DNA of 64,000 nt from Mycolicibacterium diernhoferi (lineage in GTDB: Bacteria; Actinomycetota; Actinomycetes; Mycobacteriales; Mycobacteriaceae), in the NCBI RefSeq assembly GCF_019456655.1, contig NZ_CP080332.1:5270001-5334000 (forward strand), read 5' to 3'. A program made the translations under genes and the position numbers. This document shows positions 27,059 through 35,084 of this stretch, piece by piece. The notes below the pieces were generated by a model. It did no database searches. It saw only the letters and a list, made by a program, of their open reading frames with translations, and was not told where the DNA came from. The stretch's first letter is position 1. Each line of letters starts with the position of its first letter.

Positions 27059-27918
27059 TCGGTGAACGCGATCCCGCCGGCCGAGCAGCCGGTGACCCCG
27101 GCGCCGGCCGGGAAACTGCGGGGGTCGACGTCGGCGATCACCACGTCACGATAGAAGGCCTCGTCCTCGTCGGCGGAGCATTCGAAGGCCTCGTGCAGTA
27201 CCCGGAAGCTCGCCGGGGTCGCGCCCCGAATCTCCTTGCCCATCCAGTACGCCCGGCGGACGTCGGCCGCATACGCCCCCTGCAGGTGGCGCAGCGAAGC
27301 AGAGTCCGCGTCGACGATCGGCTCGTCGAGGTAGAAGGCGCCGTCCCGGTCGGTGCCGTAGGCCCCGCCGAGGACCCGGTAACTCTGCGGGTCCGCGCCC
27401 GCGATCGGGTTCCCGTTGACGTGCACCTTCTTGGCATCCCGGGTGAACAGGTAGCGCTCGGCATTCGAGATGATCACGAAGTTCTCCGGATCGTCGGACA
27501 GCACACTGCCGTCCGGCCAGTACACCGCCGCACTGTCCCGGGACAGGTCGCCGCCGAGCAGTTCGAAATGCTCCGGGTCGGTGCTGACCACCCGGTCCCG
27601 GGCGTACACATGGCGAGTGTCCTTGGCGTAACCGGAACGATCCAGCAGGACGAAACTCGCCGGGTCGGCATCCGGCAGCGCGTGCCCGTCCAGGTACACC
27701 GCACCGCGGTCGCGCGCGAACCCACCGTCGAGCACCTCGAAGCTGTCGGCATCGGCGCCGCTGACGTCAAATGCCTTGCCCGGGAACGTATTCAGGTAGT
27801 AGACCCGCCCGTCGCGCACATGGTAGCCCGCCGCGTCGAACACGGAGTTCGGCTCGCCACCACACCCGGGCAGCACAGCCAGGATCACGAGCATCACGAG
27901 GGCGATCACTGTGCGCAT
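27055..27918 (-). CDS. DKNYY-repeat lipoprotein
   Basis: A 287-residue lipoprotein with lipobox LPGC (Cys19). The body is a run of about 45-residue modules of the form YAKDTRHVYARDRVV then ADPxSFxVL. The modules include RDGRVYYL, ARDRGAVYLDG, SRDSAAVYWPDG and GTDRDGAFYLDEP. This is the DKNYY module architecture, of unknown function, often found in envelope proteins of bacteria. It is divergent from the XdhC gene, 38 bp apart, and convergent with the secreted protein gene. Pathway membership is not evident. Confidence 0.85.
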   Translation of the reverse strand: MRTVIALVMLVILAVLPGCGGEPNSVFDAAGYHVRDGRVYYLNTFPGKAFDVSGADADSFEVLDGGFARDRGAVYLDGHALPDADPASFVLLDRSGYAKDTRHVYARDRVVSTDPEHFELLGGDLSRDSAAVYWPDGSVLSDDPENFVIISNAERYLFTRDAKKVHVNGNPIAGADPQSYRVLGGAYGTDRDGAFYLDEPIVDADSASLRHLQGAYAADVRRAYWMGKEIRGATPASFRVLHEAFECSADEDEAFYRDVVIADVDPRSFPAGAGVTGCSAGGIAFTD

Positions 27919-27943
27919 GCCTCATCATGGCGGTTGACGCACA

Positions 27944-27949
27944 TAGACT
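27944..27949 (+). promoter_or_regulatory. -10 box of leaderless XdhC-like gene
   Basis: TAGACT followed by seven bases and GTG at 27957, which identifies this GTG as the start rather than ATG at 27927. Confidence 0.55.
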
Positions 27950-27956
27950 CCAGACT

Positions 27957-29135
27957 GTGCGCGAGGTTCTCAAGGAGTTGATGACCACCTGGCGGAGCGG
28001 CGGGACCGCCGGTCTGGCCACCGTCGTGCGCACCATCAAATCCGCGCCGCGCCCGGCCGGCGCCGCACTGGTGGTCGCCCCCGACAGCAGCGTGGCGGGG
28101 TCGGTGTCGGGAGGATGCGTCGAGGGCGCGGTCTACGAACTGGCCACCGAGGTGGTGGCGACCGGGTTACCGACCCTGCAGCGCTACGGCATCAGCGACG
28201 ACGACGCCTTCGCGGTCGGGCTGACCTGCGGCGGCATCCTCGACGTATTCGTCGAACCGGTGTCCCAGCAGACCTTCCCTCAGCTCGGTGAGGTGGCCGC
28301 GGCGATCGCCGAGCACCGTCCGGTCGCGGTGGCCACGGTGATCGCGCACCCGGACCCGGCCCGCCGGGGCCGCCGACTCATCGTCGAACCGGAGACCGCG
28401 GTGGGCAGCCTGGGCTCGGGGCGCGCCGACGCCGCGGTCGCCGACGATGCCCGCGGGCTGTTGCTGGCCGGCCGCACCGCGGTGCTGTCCTACGGGCCCG
28501 ACGGGGAGCGCGTCGACGAGACCTCCGGCGAGACCGACACCGGCATGGAGGTGTTCGTCGCCAGTTATGCGCCGCCGCCGCGCATGCTGATCATCGGCGC
28601 CATCGACTTCGCCGCCGCCCTGGCCCAGCAGGCCACGTTTCTCGGCTACCGCGTCACGGTGTGCGATGCCCGGCCGGTGTTCGCCACGCCGGCCCGTTTC
28701 CCGTCCGCCGCCGAGGTCGTCGTCGATTGGCCGGACCGCTATCTGCGCGGGCAGCAGGACCTCGATGCGATCGACGGCCGCACCGCGATCTGCGTGCTGA
28801 CCCACGACCCCAAGTTCGACGTGCCCGCGCTCGAGGTGGCGCTGCGGTTGCCCCAGGTCGGTTACATCGGAGCGATGGGTTCCCGGCGCACCCACACCGA
28901 CCGGCTCGCCCGGTTGCGCGAAGCCGGCCTCACCGAGACCGATCTGGCCCGGCTGTCCAGTCCCATCGGTCTCGACCTGGGCGCCCGCACACCCGAGGAG
29001 ACGGCCGTCTCGATCGTCGCCGAGATCATCGCCCGGCGCTGGGGTGGCGGCGGCCGCCCGCTCACCGCCGTGGCCGGCCGGATCCACCACGAACTGGCCG
29101 AACAGCCCGCCGTTACCAGCGCCGACGTGCGGTAA
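27957..29135 (+). CDS. XdhC/CoxI-family molybdenum-cofactor maturation protein
   Basis: A 392-residue XdhC-type chaperone. The N-terminal domain has VVRTIKSAPRPAGAALVV and SVSGGCVEGAVY, with a cysteine-containing LTCGGILDVF loop. The C-terminal Rossmann domain runs from MLIIGAIDFAAALA to AMGSRRTHTDR. These proteins bind molybdenum cofactor, help its sulfuration and insert it into xanthine-oxidase-type enzymes. It precedes the large-subunit gene by 112 bp. A GTG start with leaderless promoter was chosen. The first Rossmann glycine motif is GAIDFAAA rather than GxGxxG, so nucleotide binding may be altered. Confidence 0.88.
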   Translation: MREVLKELMTTWRSGGTAGLATVVRTIKSAPRPAGAALVVAPDSSVAGSVSGGCVEGAVYELATEVVATGLPTLQRYGISDDDAFAVGLTCGGILDVFVEPVSQQTFPQLGEVAAAIAEHRPVAVATVIAHPDPARRGRRLIVEPETAVGSLGSGRADAAVADDARGLLLAGRTAVLSYGPDGERVDETSGETDTGMEVFVASYAPPPRMLIIGAIDFAAALAQQATFLGYRVTVCDARPVFATPARFPSAAEVVVDWPDRYLRGQQDLDAIDGRTAICVLTHDPKFDVPALEVALRLPQVGYIGAMGSRRTHTDRLARLREAGLTETDLARLSSPIGLDLGARTPEETAVSIVAEIIARRWGGGGRPLTAVAGRIHHELAEQPAVTSADVR

Positions 29136-29247
29136 CGGGACTCTCTTCTTTTGCAATTCCCCCTCTCGGGGTAGGCTAACGCCGCTCGCAAAAGGGTGTG
29201 ACACAGCCCACTTACACGCGCAAGCAAAGATGGACAGGAGCCACCCC

Positions 29248-31623
29248 GTGACGCGTCCCGTCGCCGCCCGCTACGCAGGCACCCGGGTACCACGCATCGA
29301 AGACTCCCGCCTCCTGACGGGCAGCGGAACCTTCGTCGACGATGTGCAACGACCGGGCATGCTGCACGCGTGCTTCGTGCGCAGCCCGTTCGCCCACGCC
29401 ACCATCAACGGCATCGACACCGCCGCCGCTCTCGCCCTGCCCGGCGTGCACGCGGTCTTCACCGCCGCCGACATCAACCCCGATGTCCGGGAGTCCTGGC
29501 ATGCGGTGGCCGGCAAGGATGTCCCCGACACCCCGCGCCCGCCGCTGGCCGAGGGTGAGGTCAAGTTCGTCGGCGACCCGGTCGCCATCGTCGTCGCCAA
29601 CAGCCGGCGCCTGGCCGAGGACGCCGTGGACCTGGTCGATGTCGACTACACCCAACTGCCCGCGGTCGCCGACTTCCGCAAGGCGATCGGCGGCGCCGAG
29701 GCCGGCGTCCCGGTGGTACACGAGGCCTACCCCGACAACGTCGCCGGTGGCATGGGCGGCATGCCACCGGACGAGGAAGTATTTGCCACGTCGGCATATG
29801 TGGTCCAAGAGCGCATCTACCAACAGATGTACGTTCCGGTGCCGATGGAGACCCGCGGCATCGTCGTGGAATGGGTGGCCAGCACCTCCGAGCTGACCAT
29901 CTGGGGCTCCACCCAGACGCCGCACGAGTTGCGCGCCTTCGCCGCACGCCTGCTCGGCATCCCCGCCCAGGGGGTGCGCGTCATCGTGCGCGACACCGGC
30001 GGTGGCTTCGGCCAGAAGGTCGTGCCGATGCGCGAGGACATGTCCGTCATGCTGGCCGCGCGCAAGGTGTCCGGCCCGCTCAAGTGGATCGAGGACCGCC
30101 GGGAGAACCTGATGTCGGCCGGACAGTCCCGGCACGTCGACGGCACCGTCCGGATGGCCTTCGACGCCGATGGCAAGATCCTGGCCGCCGACATCGACTT
30201 CGTCCAGGACATCGGCGCCTACCCGACCCCGTACCCGGTGCTCACCACCGCCGCGATCGGGATGTTCTTCCCCGGGCCCTACCGGGTGCCCAAGTCGAGC
30301 TTCAACTACAAGACGGTGTTCTCCAACACCCCCGGTCTGCACGCCTATCGCGGACCGTGGCAGTACGAAACCCTCACTCGCGAAATGCTGCTCGACATCG
30401 CGGCCCGCAAGATCGGCATGGACCCGGCCGAACTGCGCCGGATCAACATCCTGCGCGGCGACGAGATGCCGTTCTTCAACCCCAACGGCATGCCCTATGA
30501 CAACTGCGCGCCCGCCGACACCTTCGAGCAGGCGGTGAAGATCCTGGACCTGGAGGGCTTCCGCAAGGAGCAGGCCGAGGCACTGGCCCAGGGCCGCTAC
30601 ATCGGGCTGGGCTTCTCGGCCTATATCGAGCCCACCGGCGCCGCGACCGGAAACCTCGCCACCGAGGGCGCCACCATCCGGATGGAATCGACCGGCAAGA
30701 TCAACGTCTACGTCAACGGCGGCTCCAGTGGCAACAGCATCGAGACCACGGTGGTCCAGCTGACCGCGGATGTCCTGGGCGCCAACATCAACGACGTGGC
30801 GACCATCCAGGGCGACACCGCGGTGACCCCGTACGGCGCGGGCACCCAGGGCAGCCGCAGCGCTCCGATGACCGCGGGCGCGGTCAACGAGGCCGGCACC
30901 ATCCTGCGTGACCAGATCGTGGCGATCGCGGCCCAGATGCTCGGCGCCGATGCCGACGCGATCGAACTCTCCGATTCGCGTGCCGTGGTCCGCGACGACC
31001 CGGACAAGAGCGTCAGCTTCGCCGACATCGCCTACCGGTCCTACTACGACCCCGCTCAACTCGGCGGTGTCTCCCCCACCCTGGAGGCCACCGCACGCTT
31101 CAACTCCCAGGCGATGATCCACTGGGCCAACGCAACTCACGCCTGCACCTGTGAGGTCGACACCGTCACCGGCCAGGTCACGCTGACCCGCTACATCGTC
31201 AGCGAGGACGTCGGCCCGATGATCAACCCGAACGTGGTGGAAGGACAGGTCGCCGGCGGCACCGTGCAGGGCATCGGCGGGGCGCTGCTCGAACACCTCG
31301 CCTACGACGACGCCGGCAACCCGATCGCCTCGACCTTCGTGGACTATCTGCTGCCCACCGCCACCGAGGTGCCGCCCATCGAGTTCGGGCACGTCGAGAT
31401 CCCCGGACCCGGCGTCGGGGGGTACAAGGGTGCCGGTGAGGGCGGAGCCATCGGCTCCCCGCCCGCGGTGATCAACGCCATCAACGACGCCCTCGCTCCC
31501 CTCGGGGTCACGGTCACCCGGATGCCCGCCACCCCCGCCACCATCATCGAACTCATCGAACAGGCTTCTTCCGGAGGGCGGGAGCGAAGCGACTCGGGAA
31601 TCACTACAGGAAAGGACCGCTGA
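29248..31623 (+). CDS. Molybdenum hydroxylase large (Mo-binding) subunit
   Basis: A 791-residue xanthine oxidase-family large subunit. The first domain (RYAGTRVPRIEDSRLLTGSG) binds near the FeS partner. The Mo-cofactor domain contains DTGGGFGQK and the catalytic Glu731 in GAGEGGAIGSPPA. The loop that classifies CO dehydrogenases reads AYRGPWQ (residues 366-372), not AYxCSFR or AYRGAGR, so CO oxidation is not supported. An aldehyde, purine or N-heterocycle substrate is possible. GTG at 29248 follows AGGAG; ATG at 29230 is an alternative. The last 17 residues (SGGRERSDSG...) are non-conserved and come from a repeat-like DNA motif. Confidence 0.88.
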   Translation: MTRPVAARYAGTRVPRIEDSRLLTGSGTFVDDVQRPGMLHACFVRSPFAHATINGIDTAAALALPGVHAVFTAADINPDVRESWHAVAGKDVPDTPRPPLAEGEVKFVGDPVAIVVANSRRLAEDAVDLVDVDYTQLPAVADFRKAIGGAEAGVPVVHEAYPDNVAGGMGGMPPDEEVFATSAYVVQERIYQQMYVPVPMETRGIVVEWVASTSELTIWGSTQTPHELRAFAARLLGIPAQGVRVIVRDTGGGFGQKVVPMREDMSVMLAARKVSGPLKWIEDRRENLMSAGQSRHVDGTVRMAFDADGKILAADIDFVQDIGAYPTPYPVLTTAAIGMFFPGPYRVPKSSFNYKTVFSNTPGLHAYRGPWQYETLTREMLLDIAARKIGMDPAELRRINILRGDEMPFFNPNGMPYDNCAPADTFEQAVKILDLEGFRKEQAEALAQGRYIGLGFSAYIEPTGAATGNLATEGATIRMESTGKINVYVNGGSSGNSIETTVVQLTADVLGANINDVATIQGDTAVTPYGAGTQGSRSAPMTAGAVNEAGTILRDQIVAIAAQMLGADADAIELSDSRAVVRDDPDKSVSFADIAYRSYYDPAQLGGVSPTLEATARFNSQAMIHWANATHACTCEVDTVTGQVTLTRYIVSEDVGPMINPNVVEGQVAGGTVQGIGGALLEHLAYDDAGNPIASTFVDYLLPTATEVPPIEFGHVEIPGPGVGGYKGAGEGGAIGSPPAVINAINDALAPLGVTVTRMPATPATIIELIEQASSGGRERSDSGITTGKDR
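31573..31603 (+). repeat. Small dispersed-repeat-like motif inside large-subunit 3' end
   Basis: The stretch around GGAGCGAAGCGACTCGGGA resembles short extragenic elements often seen between mycobacterial genes. Here it is read through as the C-terminal tail of the large subunit. Only one copy is in this window, so the repeat identity rests on memory. Confidence 0.3.
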
Positions 31624-31626
31624 AAC

Positions 31627-32334
31627 GTGGAACTCAACAACGAATTCCGGGTAGCGGTACCGGCCGCCACGGTGTGGGAGGTGTTCACCGACGTCGAGCG
31701 GGTGGCCCCGTGCCTGCCCGGCGCCACGCTGCTCAGTGTCGACGGCGATGACTTCACCGGTGCGGTGAAGGTGAAGGTCGGCCCGATCACCGTGTCCTAC
31801 AAGGGTGTTGCCACCTACCAGGAGAAGGACGCCGCCGCCCAGCGGCTGGTGCTCAAGGCCGAGGGCAAGGAGACCCGGGGCAACGGGACCGCCGCGGCGA
31901 CCGTCACCGCCCAGCTGAAGCCCGAGGGGGACGCCACCCACGTGGTGATCACCACCGATCTCGCGATCTCCGGTAAGGCCGCCCAGTTCGGCCGCGGGGT
32001 GCTGGCCGACGTCTCCGGCAACCTGATCGCCCAGTTCGCCCGCAGCCTGGAAGCCGAACTGCTCGGCGGCGCACCGGCGTCGACCACGGCCGCACCGACG
32101 GCCGAGACGGCCGCCGCCGCGGCCCAGCCTGCGGCCGACTCGGTGGATCTGCTCAAGGTCGTCGCGGTGCCGATGGCGAAGCGGTTCGCGCCCGTCATCG
32201 CGGCCGCGGCCGCGGCCGGAGCCATCGGTTTCCTGGTCGGCCGTCGCGCTGACCGACACAGGGGCAAGGCTGTCCATCCGGCGGCTGTCAAGACCGATGA
32301 GCTGCTCGCCGCGCTGACGAAGCTGCTCGCGTGA
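31627..32334 (+). CDS. CoxG-like SRPBCC protein with C-terminal membrane segment
   Basis: A 235-residue protein. Residues 1-145 form a START/SRPBCC fold of the CoxG type: ELNNEFRVAVPAATVWEVFTD at the start and CLPGATLLSVDGDDFTGAVKVKVGP. A Pro/Ala/Thr-rich linker is followed by a predicted membrane helix (VIAAAAAAGAIGFLVG, about 195-210). In CO dehydrogenase systems CoxG recruits the enzyme to the membrane and links it to quinone. The GTG start lies 3 bp after the large subunit. Its stop overlaps the FAD-subunit GTG by 4 bp. Placement between large and medium subunits is unusual. Confidence 0.85.
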   Translation: MELNNEFRVAVPAATVWEVFTDVERVAPCLPGATLLSVDGDDFTGAVKVKVGPITVSYKGVATYQEKDAAAQRLVLKAEGKETRGNGTAAATVTAQLKPEGDATHVVITTDLAISGKAAQFGRGVLADVSGNLIAQFARSLEAELLGGAPASTTAAPTAETAAAAAQPAADSVDLLKVVAVPMAKRFAPVIAAAAAAGAIGFLVGRRADRHRGKAVHPAAVKTDELLAALTKLLA

Positions 32335-33206
32335 AAGCGGCCCCGTTCGACTATCACCGCCCCGCCACGGTGGCCGAGGCGGTGCAGACGCTCGCCGAAT
32401 TCGGTGACGAGGCCAAGGTGCTCGCCGGCGGTCAGAGCCTCATCCCGCTACTGGCCATGCGGCTCACGCATTTCGAGAATCTGGTGGACATCTCCCGGGT
32501 CCCGGAACTGCAGGGGATCGACCTGGTGGACGGCGAGGTCGTGATCGCCGCCGGCACATCGCACGCGCTGGTCGGGATGGACGACGAGGTGGCGGACTCG
32601 GTGCCGCTGCTGTCGCTGGCCGCCCCGCACATCGGCCACTTCCAGATCCGCAACCGGGGCACCCTCGGCGGCGCCATCGCGCACGCCGACCCGGCGGCCG
32701 AGTTCGCGTCCGTGGCATTGACCTTGGACGCCACCATCGTCGCGGCCTCGGCCCGTGGCGACCGGCAGATCGCGGCCGCCGACTTCTTCACCGGGCTGTG
32801 GGAGAACTCGCTGGCTGCCGATGAACTGCTGCGCGAGGTCCGGTTCCCGGTATGGTCCGGTCGGGTCGGCTTCGGCGTGCACGAATTCGCACGCCGGCAC
32901 GGCGATTTCGCGATCGCCGGGGCCACCGTGGCAGTCGAGCTGGACGACGACGACCGGGTGGTGCGCTGTGGCGTCGGCCTGCTCGGGCTGGGCTCCACCC
33001 CGGAACGGGGCACGCCCGCCGAACAGGCCGTCACCGGCCGGCCGGTCACCGATATCACCGCCGAGGAGTTCGGCCGGCTGGCACTGTCCGACCTCCAGGA
33101 CGTGCCGACCGACCTGCAGGGCTCACCGTCCTACCGCCGACGGGTCGGCGCGGCGATGGTGGCCCGGGCCTGGACCGACGCAACCACGGAGGCGCTCAAT
33201 GCATGA
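32331..33206 (+). CDS. Molybdenum hydroxylase medium (FAD) subunit
   Basis: A 291-residue FAD-binding subunit of the CoxM type. The two signature motifs are AGGQSLIPLLAMR (about residues 32-44) and TLGGAIAHADPAAE (about 109-122). The C-terminal CO-dehydrogenase flavoprotein domain follows. It takes electrons from the 2Fe-2S subunit and passes them to the acceptor. GTG start overlaps the upstream stop (GTGA), and its own stop overlaps the small subunit by 8 bp. These three subunits should therefore be made in fixed ratio. Confidence 0.9.
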   Translation: MKAAPFDYHRPATVAEAVQTLAEFGDEAKVLAGGQSLIPLLAMRLTHFENLVDISRVPELQGIDLVDGEVVIAAGTSHALVGMDDEVADSVPLLSLAAPHIGHFQIRNRGTLGGAIAHADPAAEFASVALTLDATIVAASARGDRQIAAADFFTGLWENSLAADELLREVRFPVWSGRVGFGVHEFARRHGDFAIAGATVAVELDDDDRVVRCGVGLLGLGSTPERGTPAEQAVTGRPVTDITAEEFGRLALSDLQDVPTDLQGSPSYRRRVGAAMVARAWTDATTEALNA

Positions 33207-33684
33207 ACTACCCGTCAACCTCTCGGTGAACGGTCGCGAGTACACCGGCACCGTCGAACCGCGGGTCACCCTCGCCGACCACCTGCGGGAGAACTGTGGG
33301 CTGACCGGCACCCACCTGGGCTGCGAGCACGGCGCGTGCGGCGCCTGCACCGTCCTGCTGGACGGTCAGGCGGTGCGGTCCTGCCTGGTGCTGGCCGTGC
33401 AGGCCGACGGCCAGGAGGTGACCACCGTGGAGGGCATCGCGTCCCCCGACGGTGAGCTGTCCCCCGTGCAGGCCGCCATGCGCGAATGCCACGGCCTGCA
33501 ATGTGGCTTCTGCACACCGGGATTCGTCACCAGTATCACCGCGCTGCTGCGCGACAACCCGAACCCCAGCGACGCGGAGATCCGCGAGGGCCTGTCCGGG
33601 AACTTCTGCCGGTGTACGGGCTATCAGGGCATCGTCAACGCGGTGAAGCGCGCCGGCGAACTGATGAGCGGTCCGACGGCATAG
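33199..33684 (+). CDS. Molybdenum hydroxylase small (2 x 2Fe-2S) subunit
   Basis: A 161-residue iron-sulfur subunit. The N-terminal plant-type cluster is held by Cys42, Cys47, Cys50 and Cys62 (GCEHGACGAC...SC). The C-terminal helical domain binds the second cluster through Cys102, Cys105, Cys137 and Cys139 (QCGFC...FCRCTG). It carries electrons from the Mo site to FAD. The ATG at 33199 lies in the end of the medium-subunit gene with GGAGG about 6 bp upstream. The frame is open far upstream but that is a shadow of the preceding gene. Confidence 0.93.
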   Translation: MHELPVNLSVNGREYTGTVEPRVTLADHLRENCGLTGTHLGCEHGACGACTVLLDGQAVRSCLVLAVQADGQEVTTVEGIASPDGELSPVQAAMRECHGLQCGFCTPGFVTSITALLRDNPNPSDAEIREGLSGNFCRCTGYQGIVNAVKRAGELMSGPTA

Positions 33685-33687
33685 GCT
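33682..33687 (+). promoter_or_regulatory. -10 box of leaderless DUF732 gene
   Basis: TAGGCT overlaps the end of the small-subunit gene and lies 6 nt before ATG at 33694. It gives the secreted protein its own transcript. Confidence 0.5.
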
Positions 33688-33693
33688 GAATTC

Positions 33694-34017
33694 ATGCGGA
33701 CCCGGACGATCAGCGGTACCGTCGCCGCAGCCCTGCTCGGCGCGGCCACCGCGCTGGCCGCGCCGGCCGCCGCCGACGAGCAGACCGACCAGCAGTTCCT
33801 CACGGTCATCGCCGAGCACGGTGTGCAGGCCGGTGACGATCCGGTCGGGCTGGCCCAGACGATGTGCCGCAAGCTGGGCAACGGCGGCAAGAAGGGCGTG
33901 CAGGCCGCCTTGACCTACATCCAGGACAACACCGACCTGGACAGCGAGGGCATCACCACCTTCGCCGGCATCGCCGCCCAGGTGTACTGCCCGGACAAGG
34001 TCAAGAACACCGAGTAG
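33694..34017 (+). CDS. DUF732 secreted protein
   Basis: A 107-residue exported protein. The signal peptide (ISGTVAAALLGAATALAAPAAA) is followed by a mature domain beginning DEQTDQQFLTVIAEHG. The pattern FL...GI, MCRKL and AAQVYCPD with two cysteines is that of the mycobacterium-specific DUF732 family. Function unknown; such proteins are small, helical and extracytoplasmic. It ends 0 bp from the convergent SDR gene. Its apparent leaderless promoter suggests that it is not part of the Mo-enzyme operon, despite lying only 9 bp downstream. Confidence 0.88.
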   Translation: MRTRTISGTVAAALLGAATALAAPAAADEQTDQQFLTVIAEHGVQAGDDPVGLAQTMCRKLGNGGKKGVQAALTYIQDNTDLDSEGITTFAGIAAQVYCPDKVKNTE

Positions 34018-34857
34018 TCACAGGTCGGGCATCACCCCGCGCAGCCCCTCGGCCCCGAAGACCGGCTCCAGCATCGCCGAGAGGTCCGGTCCGCGGCGCA
34101 GGCCGTGTCCGCCGTCGATGTTGATGACCTGACCGGTGATCCAGCCCGCGGCGTCGCTGAGCAGGAACACCGCGGCGTTGGCGATGTCCTCGACCTCCCC
34201 GTGCCGCGGCAGCGGGGTGTTGGCGGCGTAGTCGCCACTCAACTCCGGCATCGACAGGATCGGCGCGACCATATCGGTGGCGATCAGACCCGGGCGGATC
34301 GAGTTGACCCGCACCCAGGACGGTCCGAGTTCATCGGCGGCCAGCATCATCAGGTGATCCAGCGCCGCCTTGGTGACGCCGTAGGCGCCGAACCAGCGGT
34401 GGGTGTTGCTCGCGGCGATCGACGAGATCCCGATGAAGGAGCCGCCGCCCCCGCGGACCAGTTCGCGTGCCGAGTGTTTGAGCACGTACATGCTGCCGTT
34501 GACGTTCAGGTCGACCGCACGGCGCCAGCCCTCGGAGTCCACCTGCGTCAGCGGTCCGATGGTCTCGGTTCCGCCGGCGCAGTGCACCACCCCGTGCAAC
34601 CGGCCGGTCCAGGCCGTCGCCGCGTCGACCGCCCGGGCCACCTCGTCCTCGTTGGTCACATCGGCGGGTTCGAAGCGCACCTCGCCGTCCCCGCCGGTCG
34701 CGGTGATCTCCTCGGCCGCGGCGGCCAGCTTGTCCGCGTTGCGCCCGACCAGCAGCGCCTTTCCGCCGGACGCCACCACCGCCGCCGCCACCCCTTTACC
34801 GATACCGCTTCCGCCGCCGGTTACCAGGACCGTCTGTCCAGCCAAATTGATTTGCAC
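34018..34857 (-). CDS. Short-chain dehydrogenase/reductase (Rv3485c-like)
   Basis: A 279-residue SDR. The N-terminus LAGQTVLVTGGGSGIGKG holds the cofactor loop, LLVGRN suggests NADP(H), and HCAGG replaces NNAG. The catalytic segment is GISSIAAS...YGVTK, and the C-terminus has NIDGGHGLRRGPD. GTG at 34857 starts the canonical fold; an ATG further upstream at 34992 would overlap the divergent 55-residue gene and is rejected. Substrate unknown. A position close to otsA and mce4 is comparable with Rv3485c in M. tuberculosis, from memory. Confidence 0.85.
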   Translation of the reverse strand: MQINLAGQTVLVTGGGSGIGKGVAAAVVASGGKALLVGRNADKLAAAAEEITATGGDGEVRFEPADVTNEDEVARAVDAATAWTGRLHGVVHCAGGTETIGPLTQVDSEGWRRAVDLNVNGSMYVLKHSARELVRGGGGSFIGISSIAASNTHRWFGAYGVTKAALDHLMMLAADELGPSWVRVNSIRPGLIATDMVAPILSMPELSGDYAANTPLPRHGEVEDIANAAVFLLSDAAGWITGQVINIDGGHGLRRGPDLSAMLEPVFGAEGLRGVMPDL

Positions 34858-34904
34858 GGCTACACATTTACACGGGCACCGACCTCGGAGACCTGAACTT
34901 CGCC

Positions 34905-34910
34905 TAGAAT
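34905..34910 (+). promoter_or_regulatory. -10 box of leaderless small gene
   Basis: TAGAAT followed by six bases and ATG at 34917. A near-consensus leaderless promoter for the small gene and otsA. Confidence 0.6.
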
Positions 34911-34916
34911 CATCGG

Positions 34917-35084
34917 ATGACCGCAAAAACTGCTGACAGCGCCGAAATCGGCGACGTCGAGCCGCTGCCCGACGATACGGCCAACCAGGCACGCCGCGTG
35001 GTCGCCGCTTATGCCACCGACGCCGAAGAATGTCGGACCTTCATGGCCATGCTCGGTATCGGACCGGCGAAGCCCGAGGCGTAG
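34917..35084 (+). CDS. Conserved 55-residue protein upstream of otsA (Rv3489-like)
   Basis: A short gene of 55 codons plus stop. The product begins MTAKTADSAEIGD and contains PLPDDTANQARRVVAAYA then DAEECRTFMAMLGIGPAK. It has one cysteine, no signal peptide and a helical central part. A protein of this length and pattern precedes otsA in M. tuberculosis as well (Rv3489, from memory), which supports that it is real. The stop is followed directly by the otsA GTG with no gap, so they are translationally linked. A regulatory or binding role for OtsA is only a guess. Confidence 0.8.
   Translation: MTAKTADSAEIGDVEPLPDDTANQARRVVAAYATDAEECRTFMAMLGIGPAKPEA

Noticed and set aside
29212..32277. 1021-residue open frame on the minus strand
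   Set aside because: It lies fully opposite the molybdenum hydroxylase genes. It is rich in Gly/His/Asp/Arg with no domain, as expected of a shadow frame in high-GC DNA.
29248..33684. Aerobic CO dehydrogenase
   Set aside because: The large subunit has AYRGPWQ and not the AYxCSFR motif of form I or AYRGAGR of form II.
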